Position numbers and translations under genes: made by a program. From NCBI GenBank assembly GCA_004356825.1, contig SMXC01000108.1, positions 1-40,866 on the forward strand: DNA of 40,866 bases, written 5' to 3'. The DNA is from Caldithrix sp. (GTDB lineage Bacteria; Zhuqueibacterota; Zhuqueibacteria; Oceanimicrobiales; Oceanimicrobiaceae). Of the stretch, positions 33,833-40,866 are shown one piece after another; the stretch's first letter is position 1, and each line of letters begins with the position of its first letter. Under the pieces are notes generated by a model that saw nothing but the letters and a program-made list of their open reading frames with translations, ran no database searches and was not told where the DNA came from.

Positions 33833-36259
33833 ATGCGCGGGTTTAAATTCATTCTCACATTTGCAGCGACCCTGGGGCTAGTGATTGCGCTCAATACAAA
33901 AATAGGTCTGCTGCCGCCGCTTGGTAAATTCCTCGATCCGTTTCAAGGCTTCTGGCAAAACGCTGAAACCGATAGGGGAGGAGAAACCGCAACTTTGCAG
34001 CTGGCAAATCTTAAGGCGACAGTGTCTATTTTATATGATGACCGTCAAATTCCCCACATTTTTGCTGAAAATGATCACGACCTTTACTTTAGCCAGGGAT
34101 ATGTAACTGCAAAAGACCGCTTATGGCAAATGGAGTTTCAGACCCACGCGGCAGCGGGCCGGCTTTCCGAAATCGTTGGCGAGCGTGCTTTGGAATACGA
34201 CCGCTTTCAACGGCGAATCGGGATGCTGTCTGGTGCCCGAAATACGATTAAGGCAATGGCAAGAGATGTGGTGATTCGTGAAGTGATTTTAGCCTACACT
34301 GCGGGGGTGAATACTTTTATAGAAACATTGGACCCAAGAGATTACCCCGTCGAGTACAAAATCCTCGATTATGCCCCCGAACCCTGGACGCCGTTAAAGT
34401 GCGCTCTGTTGCTCAAATACATGGCCTGGATGCTGACCGGATACGCTTCCGACCTGCAGATGAGCAACACGCTGGCGAGGTTTGGCAAGGAAGTCGTCGA
34501 AGACCTCTTCCCATATTATCCTGACAATATTCAGCCGGTCATCCCGGAGGGTACACCCTGGAACTTTAAACCGCTACGCGTTAAAAAGCCGGAAAGAGGA
34601 TTTGTAGCGAAGATTACCGGCAAGATTTTGCCGTATGAAGCCAATCCGGCAACGGGCAGCAATAACTGGGTAGTCTCCGGCTCAAAAACCGCCAGCGGAT
34701 TTCCGATTCTGGCAAATGACCCGCATTTGGAAATGAATCTTCCCTCTATTTGGTATGAAATGCAGCTGACCAGTCCGTCAGTGAATGTTTATGGTGTTTC
34801 CCTGCCCGGTGCACCAAACATTGTCATTGGCTTCAATGAAAAAATCGCCTGGGGCGTGACGAATGGCGAAGCTGATGTCATGGATTTTTATGAAATCACC
34901 TTTAAGGATTCTACTTTGGAGGAGTACCGGCATGACCATAAATGGCGGAAGATCAGGAAGGTCGTGGAGGAAATTAGAGTAAAAGGCGCCGGCACGGTTC
35001 TGGATACAGTCATTTATACACATCACGGCCCCATTCCATATATTAATGAAAAACCCTTTAATCGACGTGTACCCGTTTTGCATGCTTTACGTTGGTTGGG
35101 ACACGACCCCAGTAACGAAGCGCGTACTTTTTATGAATTGAATTATGCTGAAAATTACGGCGATTATGTTGAGGCCCTTTCTCATTATATTTGTCCGGCG
35201 CAGAATTTCGTCTTTGCCGATGCAAACGGCGATATCGCCATTTGGCACAATGGCAGGTTCCCTCTTAGATGGCACGGCCAGGGAAAGTTTATTGGCGATG
35301 GTTCTGATCCACTTTACGACTGGCAGGGCTGGGTTCCTCACTCGCAAAACCCGCATATTAAGAACCCGGCGCGCGGATTCCTTAGCTCAGCAAACCAGAA
35401 TGCCACCGACCTGACGTATCCGTATTATCTGAATTGGTACTACGCCCCGCACTATCGAAGCAGCAGGATAAATCAAAGGTTGATGGAAATGGAAGAAATT
35501 ACGCCGGATGATTTCAGGAAATTACAGCTCGACACCAGGAACCTTTTTGCTGAATCCGTCCTGCCGGCTTTATTGAGCATTTTAAACGAAAGCAGTCTGT
35601 CTCGCGAAGAGTCAGGGATGTTTCAGGAACTTTCTTCCTGGGATTTTTTTAATGATGCGGATAAAATTGCACCGACTATTTTCAAAAATTGGTGGGGGAA
35701 ACTTTATGATGCGATTTGGGCTGACGAATTTGGCGGCGAGGGATCGTATTTTCGGTTTCCCTCACGGGTGAGGACGGTGCAAATGATTGTGGAGGAGCCT
35801 AATGCACATTGGTTTGACAATGTTAAGACAACTGATGTCGAAACGCTTTCCGACCTGGCGCTAACAAGTTTCAACGCTGCCTATTCCGGGTTATCCGAGT
35901 CGTTTGGCGACATGAATGAATCCTGGCAGTGGGGTCGGTATAAAGGAACGGATATCATCCACCTTGCCCGAATCCCGGGTTTCGGTCGCATGGATTTAGA
36001 TGTCGGCGGGGACTTAAGAATTGTGAATGCCATCGGCAAGACCCATGGACCCTCCTGGCGCATGGTTGTGGCGCTGGGCCCGGAAGTAAAGGCCTGGGGC
36101 ATTTATCCCGGTGGTCAATCCGGCAACCCGGGAAGCCCTCACTATGACGATTTTGTCGACGACTGGGTAGAAGGGGATCTTGCTGAACTACTTTTTCTTA
36201 AATCGGCAGATTCAGAACACCGGCGAATTGTTTCAAAATTAAATTTGGAGGTGAAATGA
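33833..36259 (+). CDS. Penicillin acylase (penicillin amidase) family Ntn-hydrolase
   Basis: This 808-residue protein has an N-terminal hydrophobic segment (about 4-20). The alpha chain has IPHIFAENDHDLYFSQGYV and AKDRLWQMEF. The self-cleavage site is TGS/NNWVVSG, with Ser276 becoming the N-terminal nucleophile of the beta chain. NDPHLEMNLPSIWYEM follows. All these are family hallmarks, and length fits penicillin/acyl-homoserine-lactone acylases. Such enzymes cleave amide bonds of beta-lactams, N-acyl-homoserine lactones or other acyl amides. GGAGGT lies just before the ATG. The last four bases overlap the start of the small membrane protein gene. Confidence 0.94.
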   Translation: MRGFKFILTFAATLGLVIALNTKIGLLPPLGKFLDPFQGFWQNAETDRGGETATLQLANLKATVSILYDDRQIPHIFAENDHDLYFSQGYVTAKDRLWQMEFQTHAAAGRLSEIVGERALEYDRFQRRIGMLSGARNTIKAMARDVVIREVILAYTAGVNTFIETLDPRDYPVEYKILDYAPEPWTPLKCALLLKYMAWMLTGYASDLQMSNTLARFGKEVVEDLFPYYPDNIQPVIPEGTPWNFKPLRVKKPERGFVAKITGKILPYEANPATGSNNWVVSGSKTASGFPILANDPHLEMNLPSIWYEMQLTSPSVNVYGVSLPGAPNIVIGFNEKIAWGVTNGEADVMDFYEITFKDSTLEEYRHDHKWRKIRKVVEEIRVKGAGTVLDTVIYTHHGPIPYINEKPFNRRVPVLHALRWLGHDPSNEARTFYELNYAENYGDYVEALSHYICPAQNFVFADANGDIAIWHNGRFPLRWHGQGKFIGDGSDPLYDWQGWVPHSQNPHIKNPARGFLSSANQNATDLTYPYYLNWYYAPHYRSSRINQRLMEMEEITPDDFRKLQLDTRNLFAESVLPALLSILNESSLSREESGMFQELSSWDFFNDADKIAPTIFKNWWGKLYDAIWADEFGGEGSYFRFPSRVRTVQMIVEEPNAHWFDNVKTTDVETLSDLALTSFNAAYSGLSESFGDMNESWQWGRYKGTDIIHLARIPGFGRMDLDVGGDLRIVNAIGKTHGPSWRMVVALGPEVKAWGIYPGGQSGNPGSPHYDDFVDDWVEGDLAELLFLKSADSEHRRIVSKLNLEVK

Positions 36260-36597
36260 TACTTGCCGCGCTGCTGATTTTTATTCTTAGTTTTATCGCA
36301 GAAATGTTTTTACCCTGGTGGTCGATAGCGACCGTGGCGTTTGCAGTCGGTTTTGTGAAGACAGCAACCGGTTGGAAATCTTTTTGGGCCGGATTTCTGG
36401 GCGTAGGGTTTTTATGGTGGATGACTTCCGGCACTATTCACATTAGAACGAATGGGATTTTGACCTCTAAAGTAGGGGAGATGTTAACGCTGCCGCTGCC
36501 GATTTTAGTTATACTGATTACGGGATTAGTTGGAGGTTTGGTAGGAGGATTGGCGGCAAGTTCGGGATTTCATTTGAGAGCGATAGTGAAGAAATAA
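36256..36597 (+). CDS. Small membrane protein, function unknown, coupled to the acylase gene
   Basis: This 113-residue protein has three predicted membrane segments (about 3-22, 26-55 and 75-104) and a WW pair in FLPWWSIATV. The ATG overlaps the acylase stop in an ATGA, and GGAGGTGAA lies just before it, so translation is coupled. No family is recognised. The stop is followed by a weak palindrome (gcggcaa...ttgccggt, about 36619-36652) before the convergent next gene. Confidence 0.85.
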   Translation: MILAALLIFILSFIAEMFLPWWSIATVAFAVGFVKTATGWKSFWAGFLGVGFLWWMTSGTIHIRTNGILTSKVGEMLTLPLPILVILITGLVGGLVGGLAASSGFHLRAIVKK

Positions 36598-36724
36598 CGT
36601 GCCGGCGGATGAGCTTTAGCGGCAATCCATAAGCTTGTATTTTTGCCGGTGGTTCCGCCCCTCAATTTAATTGTCATTCCTTCCAGTCAAATTGTAAGTT
36701 GAATTATGAGCGTCGCGGTTGACT

Positions 36725-37927
36725 CTAGCCTGAGAGTGCAGCATGGGTGGTATCCAAAGCTTGCGCTAAGTCCTCTATGAGATCTTTGGGGTCCTCAATG
36801 CCGGCGGAGTAACGCACGAGTGTTTCAGGAATGCCTGCCAGGGCACGTTCCTGCTCTGTCAATTCAACATGTGAACCTGTTGCCGGTGGGGCGACGATGG
36901 TTTCAACCGCTCCCAGATTTGCAGCCCGGTGAGCATACTTGAGCTTTGGCAGAAACATTCGTACCGCATCAAAATCATCCGTGGCGAGCTGAAAGCTAAG
37001 TACCCCGCCAAAGTTACGCATCTGCTTTACAGCGATTTCGTGATTGAGATGCGTCTTCAGGCCGGGATAGAAAACGTTAGAGATGAAGGGATGCTCACTT
37101 AAAAAATTGGCGATTTGCATCGCAGTGCTGTTTTGACGTTCGACTCGCAATGCCAGGGTCTTGAGACCGCGTATGAGCAAGTAAGCTGCTTCGGGATGCA
37201 GCGTCGCGCCGTTGATTTCACGGAAGTGATAGATGTTTGCAATTGTATCGACGGGGCCACACACAACGCCCCCCAGTGCATCGGCATGCCCACCCAAAAA
37301 TTTTGTCGCACTATGCAACACGAGATCGGCGCCAAGTTCAAGAGGGTTCTGGTTGATGGGTGTGGCCAATGTATTGTCCACTATTACAGTTGCACCCACT
37401 GATTTTGCCTTTTGGGCAAGGCGCTCGATGTCCATGACCTTACAGGTCGGATTTGTGGGACTTTCCATGTAAAGCACCTGGCAGCCGTTCGCAATCTCCG
37501 CTTCAATGGCGTCGAAATCAGTGGTGTCACAAAGAACAAAGTCAATACCGAACTTGGGCAAAAATTTGTTGAAAATGACGTTGGTGCCACCGTATGTGTC
37601 TTTTACACTTACACAGCGGTCGCCGGGACTTAGCAAGGTGAACAGGGTATTGCTGATTGCAGCCATGCCGGTAGAGAAACTCGTTGCAGCTTCAGCCCCT
37701 TCCAGTTGGCGGACTTTTTCCTCGAACACTGACACTGTTGGATTCGTATTCCGGCCGTAAATGTGACCCGGCTGCTTACCAAGCGCGACGTCCCGCCATT
37801 TGTCCAGATCATCGTAGCCAAAAGACACACTGTGCACAACAGGTACCTGGGTGACGGTATCCATCAAATATTTTTCTTCGCCAGCCCATACGGATAGCGT
37901 TGCTTTATTTCTTGATTCTCTAATCAT
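36725..37927 (-). CDS. Cys/Met-metabolism PLP enzyme (cystathionine gamma-synthase/lyase type)
   Basis: This 400-residue protein has YGRNTNPTVSVFEEKV (substrate/PLP region), SFSTGMAAIS, YGGTN, MESPTNPTCKVMDI, then VDNTLATP, and SATKFLGGH with the Schiff-base lysine. It ends in a Ser-rich region before a C-terminal SAGIEDPKDLIEDL. These are the signatures of the trans-sulfuration PLP family (cystathionine gamma-synthase, gamma-lyase, O-acetylhomoserine sulfhydrylase). YGGT, where methionine gamma-lyases have YGCT, argues against methionine gamma-lyase. The exact reaction cannot be set. GGGAG precedes the ATG. It borders a cassette-type region, but it is likely a chromosomal gene. Confidence 0.92.
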   Translation of the reverse strand: MIRESRNKATLSVWAGEEKYLMDTVTQVPVVHSVSFGYDDLDKWRDVALGKQPGHIYGRNTNPTVSVFEEKVRQLEGAEAATSFSTGMAAISNTLFTLLSPGDRCVSVKDTYGGTNVIFNKFLPKFGIDFVLCDTTDFDAIEAEIANGCQVLYMESPTNPTCKVMDIERLAQKAKSVGATVIVDNTLATPINQNPLELGADLVLHSATKFLGGHADALGGVVCGPVDTIANIYHFREINGATLHPEAAYLLIRGLKTLALRVERQNSTAMQIANFLSEHPFISNVFYPGLKTHLNHEIAVKQMRNFGGVLSFQLATDDFDAVRMFLPKLKYAHRAANLGAVETIVAPPATGSHVELTEQERALAGIPETLVRYSAGIEDPKDLIEDLAQALDTTHAALSG

Positions 37928-37943
37928 TTCTAACTCCCGGTTG

Positions 37944-38008
37944 CGATAACGGAAATACGACGGGGCACAAAAGACTCAGCCCTCCAGTTCGCTCGTGCAA
38001 TGTTATGT
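37944..38008. other. Weak attC candidate
   Basis: CGATAAC (37944-37950) and GTTATGT (38002-38008) face each other like attC core boxes. The inner arms pair only partly (GGGC with GCCC, acgacg with cgctcgt). If real, it would bound a gene-less stretch of about 95 bases next to the attC at 38102. Pairing is poor, so confidence is low. Confidence 0.3.
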
Positions 38009-38101
38009 TTATTGCGTCTTTTTTTCAAAAACCTATTAATTTAAAACATAAAAGGTCCAAGTGTATTTAGATTTTTCCGCCATGGTTTTGAGGAACTATT
38101 G

Positions 38102-38162
38102 ACATAACAACCAAGCTCAGCCAGCGCCCGCGGGTACCGCGTCGGCTGCAGCGCTTTTATAC
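38102..38162 (-). other. Probable attC recombination site after the third cassette gene
   Basis: Read on the minus strand, the site begins GTATAAA (38162-38156), which contains the stop codon of the gene at 38157-38657, and ends GTTATGT (38108-38102). The inner arms AAGC..AGCC..CGC and GCG..GGCT..GCTT pair with bulges. The right end (TTTATAC on plus) departs from the AAC consensus, so this is a probable but not perfect site. Confidence 0.6.
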
Positions 38163-38657
38163 AGCCCCATTTTCTTTGCGGAACCAAGGAAAAAGAGATA
38201 TGCCCCAACCTAACGCTAATCCTGCCAACATTGTTGGAATACAGAAAAAAGGGATAAAAATGAATCCAATAACCGCCGTTGATGACATATGTCCGCCTCC
38301 ATATAGCGGATACCAAATACTCACGTGGCCATAAATCATCAGTGCAAGAATGCCTAGGATTCCCCCAACCAATAAGCAATAAACTCGTCGTGCAGTAAGA
38401 GTTCGAGATACTCTAAAAAGAATGCCGATAAGTATTGCAAAGGGGATAAAGCCGAATAATGCAATCACAAAGAGGTTATGCCCAGGAGCAAACTGCCGTA
38501 CTGCTATGTCTTTTATGGCGTCGAGTGGAGATATGCCTCCGATAACGACTTGTAAGAAAAAAATTATTAACGCTGGTGTAATGAATGCGACTACAGTTGG
38601 AACAAGCAATGTTAGAAGAACCGATTGTCGTTTAGCTATACGCAAGAAGTGGCTCAT
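38157..38657 (-). CDS. Four-helix membrane protein, cassette gene, function unknown
   Basis: This 166-residue protein has four predicted membrane segments (about 13-37, 61-81, 90-110 and 122-148) and a Gly-rich loop YPLYGGGHMSSTAV. No family is recognised. The stop codon falls inside the adjacent probable attC, which is typical of integron cassette genes. There is no visible ribosome site, another frequent feature of such genes. Codon use and composition are not obviously different by eye. Confidence 0.7.
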   Translation of the reverse strand: MSHFLRIAKRQSVLLTLLVPTVVAFITPALIIFFLQVVIGGISPLDAIKDIAVRQFAPGHNLFVIALFGFIPFAILIGILFRVSRTLTARRVYCLLVGGILGILALMIYGHVSIWYPLYGGGHMSSTAVIGFIFIPFFCIPTMLAGLALGWGISLFPWFRKENGAV

Positions 38658-38693
38658 TTTACATATGTTTTACGTTTTACAAAACTGCCCGTG

Positions 38694-38748
38694 CCCCAAA
38701 CACTGACTGCCGCAGCATGGCTAAATTGCCCACAAAGTTCAGTTCCAC
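38694..38748 (-). other. Degenerate attC candidate between cassette genes
   Basis: Read on the minus strand, GTGGAAC at one end and GTTTGGG at the other flank arms AACTGAACT and AGTCAGTGTT that pair with small bulges. Neither core fits the consensus fully. The placement, overlapping the stop of the gene to its right, is what a cassette end would show. Confidence 0.3.
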
Positions 38749-39923
38749 TTAACGACAACAACGACGCCCTCAAACTGTCCACATTGCAGGAAAATTGTTC
38801 GTGCATCATTTGTCCATCGTGAAACCTTGACTTTTACAGTTCGATCTTTAAACTCGTGTTCTCTCAATATATCAACGAACCGGGGTTCTCCTAATTGCGA
38901 TATAAGAACTTGCTTCAGTTTGTCGTAAAGACCGCCGGTCAATACAAAAATCTTCTTACGAGCAAGTTCCCTTTCTCTTAAGTCTTTTATATCCAAAGAC
39001 CACTCGTAGTCGGCTACTTTGACAATAGAATCTGATGAGCTATATTGGTAAGTGGCTGTAAATTTGAGATGTTCCGGAGCGGGTCTTTGGAAAACAATCC
39101 GGGGCAAAATCACTTTGCCAAATAGTTCCTTTGCCATCTCTGGCGACATGGTTCCCTGCATTTGGGAGCCGAGTCGTTGCTCTTGACGAATGACGTGAGA
39201 AATATGTGGTTGCTCAAATAGATAAGGGCCATTTAATTGCAACTCTTCAAGCTCCGACAATATGTCGATTTCGAGTTCTGCTATATCTTCCTCGTTACCT
39301 TTTTCCGGGAGGCGTGCTAAAATCTTATTAATCTTCGCTGCTAATTTGGTCGCGTTATCCAGATTCATATTAAAATGAATTGGGGCCTGCCCTGAATCTA
39401 TCTGTTCATTGATTATTGGTGTGCTTTGGACTTTGCTGTCAATTAGAATAGTAAGCTTTTTACCAATATAGTCGCCGGTGATCTTGCTGAACTTCCACTT
39501 CCCGGCGCGAGAGAATATTACATAAACAAAATATGATCCTTGATACTTATTAAATTTTGCTTCAGCTCGTTCTACATCACTCAGATTAAGTAAAGTGTTT
39601 CTCAATACCCTGATAGGCTTGCCTGCTGTTGTTATATCAATGGTTTCAGTATCGTCAACCAGCGATTGTTCGATTACGCAGAACTGAACGAAACTTGCAC
39701 CTTCATTTTGTAAGACTTGGTTGGCAAGGGCTCGATCAAAAAAAGCACATATTATAAAAATAATAATAATAAATCGAAGCTTAAATCCATTGAGTTCTAC
39801 TGTCTGGCAAGAATTGTCCATCGCTAAACAGGCGGATGGGTTTCCTATGCTACGCTTCTGTTTATTCACTATGAAACCTTTCAGACCCTTTTGAGCAGCA
39901 AACGGTTTCGGTTGCTCGAACAT
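38739..39923 (-). CDS. Cassette gene: membrane-anchored or exported protein with SecD P1-head-like domain
   Basis: This 394-residue protein has a hydrophobic segment at about residues 49-66 (FIIIIFIICAFFDRALA), which may be a signal peptide if translation starts at the internal ATG 39821. The part around KFSKITGDYIGKKLTILIDS, then STPIINEQIDSGQAPI, and NLDNATKLAAKIN matches the P1 head domain of SecD/SecDF. The C-terminal 170 residues are unrecognised. SecD itself is far larger with six membrane helices, so this is not a translocase subunit. The gene begins 29 bases from the attC at 39952, consistent with a cassette. Start site uncertain. Confidence 0.75.
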   Translation of the reverse strand: MFEQPKPFAAQKGLKGFIVNKQKRSIGNPSACLAMDNSCQTVELNGFKLRFIIIIFIICAFFDRALANQVLQNEGASFVQFCVIEQSLVDDTETIDITTAGKPIRVLRNTLLNLSDVERAEAKFNKYQGSYFVYVIFSRAGKWKFSKITGDYIGKKLTILIDSKVQSTPIINEQIDSGQAPIHFNMNLDNATKLAAKINKILARLPEKGNEEDIAELEIDILSELEELQLNGPYLFEQPHISHVIRQEQRLGSQMQGTMSPEMAKELFGKVILPRIVFQRPAPEHLKFTATYQYSSSDSIVKVADYEWSLDIKDLRERELARKKIFVLTGGLYDKLKQVLISQLGEPRFVDILREHEFKDRTVKVKVSRWTNDARTIFLQCGQFEGVVVVVKWN

Positions 39924-39951
39924 TTTGTAAGGCCTCTGATTTATAGCAGTT

Positions 39952-40026
39952 GCTTAACGACTTGAGCTCACTGGCGCTGGAGGGAGCGAAGCGAGCGGAA
40001 GCGTCCAGTGCAGCGATTTGTTAGGC
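39952..40026 (-). other. attC recombination site (complete, canonical cores)
   Basis: On the plus strand the site reads GCTTAAC (39952-39958) to GTTAGGC (40020-40026). Both fit RYYYAAC/GTTRRRY without mismatch. The arm CACTGG-CGCT (39969-39978) pairs with AGCG-T-CCAGTG (40000-40010), leaving T40004 unpaired. That is the extrahelical T expected on the folded strand of attC sites. The orientation matches minus-strand cassette genes. Confidence 0.88.
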
Positions 40027-40060
40027 CGCCATTCGCACAGACCATAGTGACCCGAGACTA

Positions 40061-40573
40061 TCAAGATACCCAAGCTCTCCAGCTCGACCGCACCAAGAGC
40101 GCTAGTCCTAGGCAGCTCGTGACATAGGCGAGATTGGCAGTCGCGCGGACGCGCCACGGAAAGCGACCGAGGTCCATTCGGGCAAGACGACCTGCCACGA
40201 CGCCAATGCCCAAGAAGAAGAACCAAGGAGTGAAGAGGAACGCCAAAGAGCCACGAACGAGAGTAGTGACGAGATCATGGACTGCCCCACATACGACAAA
40301 GGTGACGACAAGAGCGATTGCTGGCGGAAACGCGCGTTTTAACGGAGAGAATACGTAGCGGCCCAGGGTATACCCGAACACGGGATTCCAGTACTGCCAG
40401 AACACAGCGAAGGACCTTGCACCAAGGGACCTCTCCAGCATATTGCGGAGACCTCCGCGCGCTCCAGCAGGTACACCATTGCGTCTCAGGATGTACTTCC
40501 CCATGGTCAGCACGCGACGCCTCGGCTGGAACTCCGATTCACTGCTCACAGTTTCACTACTTCGAGTCGCCAT
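40061..40573 (-). CDS. Cassette gene: small MBOAT-like membrane protein
   Basis: This 170-residue protein has a basic N-terminus (FQPRRRVLTMGKYILRR) and about three membrane segments. The stretch FAVFWQYWNPVFGYTLGRYV, then VTFVVCGAVHDL, resembles the FW..W.P......TF..SG..H region at the core of membrane-bound O-acyltransferases and wax synthases, with His in VHDL as the candidate catalytic residue. It is far shorter than full MBOAT enzymes (400 or more), so it may be a mini-version or only a C-terminal part. The ATG lies six bases after an attC core and has no ribosome site. The stop is 35 bases from the next attC. Confidence 0.75.
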   Translation of the reverse strand: MATRSSETVSSESEFQPRRRVLTMGKYILRRNGVPAGARGGLRNMLERSLGARSFAVFWQYWNPVFGYTLGRYVFSPLKRAFPPAIALVVTFVVCGAVHDLVTTLVRGSLAFLFTPWFFFLGIGVVAGRLARMDLGRFPWRVRATANLAYVTSCLGLALLVRSSWRAWVS

Positions 40574-40577
40574 GGCG

Positions 40578-40637
40578 GCCTAACGTTTGAGTTAAATTGC
40601 GGTGCGTTTTTTGCGCCGTCAATTTTGAACGATTTGT
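40578..40637 (-). other. attC recombination site interrupted by a group II intron
   Basis: On the plus strand it reads GCCTAAC (40578-40584), then AAATTG-CGG (40594-40602), which pairs with CCG-T-CAATTT (40616-40625), T40619 being the unpaired base. It then reads TTGAACGATTTGT, where GTTAGGC or similar is expected. Instead the sequence turns into GTGTGCCCGG, the start of the intron. The order CTAACG-TTGAG ... TTGAACGA-TTGT is like the reverse strand of the known aadA attC. Confidence 0.85.
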
Positions 40638-40866
40638 GTGTGCCCGGCATGGCACGTGTATATTTTGAATATCGAAATATACACAGATTATCCAAAGGGT
40701 GCAAGTCCCTTATGGGCGAGTTGGCGAAGCCCATTAGTAAGCTGCAAGGGTGTTCCGGGTGACCGGAAATCTGAAGGAAGCAGGACTACAAGAGTCTGTA
40801 CGGACGAACAGGAACTGCATAAGAGGCATAGCTTTGTGGGTGAGCAACCACATCTTTGTAAAGCCC
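40638..40866 (+). mobile_element. 5' end of a group II intron (class C-attC type), continues past the window
   Basis: The first bases GTGTG fit the GUGYG 5' end of group II introns; 40636 is a second possible first base. Domain I features follow: GGGTGCAAGTCCC (40697-40709), a stem-rich region with CCGGGTGACCGG, and CTGAAGGAAGC (40771-40781). These are typical of bacterial group II introns. The reverse transcriptase/maturase gene and the 3' end are outside the window. The intron lies opposite to the cassette genes and starts inside an attC core, the known site preference of class C-attC introns. Confidence 0.85.

Noticed and set aside
36725-37927. Cys/Met-metabolism enzyme as a fourth integron cassette
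   Set aside because: It lies close to a weak attC-like sequence, but it has a ribosome site and I see no attC at its 3' end (36598-36724 has only a weak palindrome), so a chromosomal gene is more likely.
38041-38379. Minus-strand frame overlapping the 166-residue cassette gene
   Set aside because: It covers the attC site and part of the membrane gene in another frame and has no recognisable domain.
40134-40590. Plus-strand frames across the first cassette gene
   Set aside because: They are Arg/Thr-rich antisense frames of the 40061-40573 gene and cross the attC.
1-40866. CRISPR array
   Set aside because: No series of regularly spaced direct repeats was seen; the repeats found are palindromes or short tandem units.

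Overview
The window looks like part of the chromosome of an uncultured bacterium of the Fibrobacterota-Chlorobiota-Bacteroidota (FCB) type, most like the Calditrichota/KSB1/Ignavibacteria branches. The main evidence is two large secreted proteins ending in the NYPNPFNP-type C-terminal domain of type IX secretion cargo. Supporting evidence is an FCB-style lipoprotein (CASQVPPSGGPVDKTPP start), long multi-domain secreted proteins, and many short palindromic repeats between genes. No rRNA or other taxonomic marker is present, so the assignment is inference.

Layout. 1-1.9 kb: tail of a membrane protein and a GT39/ArnT-like glycosyltransferase. 2.0-9.7 kb, minus strand: an M19 dipeptidase, a His-rich polytopic membrane protein, then a tight four-gene run (PLP decarboxylase, PHP-like lipoprotein, short-chain dehydrogenase, DUF697-like membrane protein). 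10-12.8 kb: a secreted S9 peptidase, followed by tRNA-Val(CAC). 13-19.2 kb, minus strand: a secreted protein with three cohesin-like modules directly downstream of a subtilase carrying a dockerin, both with type IX sorting domains. 19.5-24.4 kb, plus strand: an ECF sigma factor, an RskA-type anti-sigma factor, a DUF4331 family split over two genes, and a TPR protein. 25.3-31.8 kb: PlsC-like acyltransferase, polysaccharide deacetylase, Ig-like lipoprotein, TPR protein and a decayed apbE. 31.8-37.9 kb: dsbD, a penicillin acylase family hydrolase with a small membrane protein, and a Cys/Met-metabolism PLP enzyme.

The most striking region is 37.9-40.87 kb. It appears to be a minus-strand integron cassette array. 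One complete attC site (39952-40026) has canonical core boxes. A second (40578-40637) is cut inside its terminal core by the 5' end of a group II intron running off the right edge in the orientation opposite to the cassette genes, which is the arrangement of class C-attC introns. A third probable attC and two degenerate candidates separate three cassette-type genes: MBOAT-like, SecD-P1-head-like and an unknown membrane protein. No integron integrase lies in the window.

Other themes. The cohesin protein and the dockerin protease suggest a small, non-cellulosomal surface complex. Intergenic spaces hold several families of palindromic, MITE-like repeats, including three tandem palindromes between the anti-sigma gene and the DUF4331 gene. 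Start codons were moved from the longest reading frame where a ribosome site, signal peptide or lipobox supported it.
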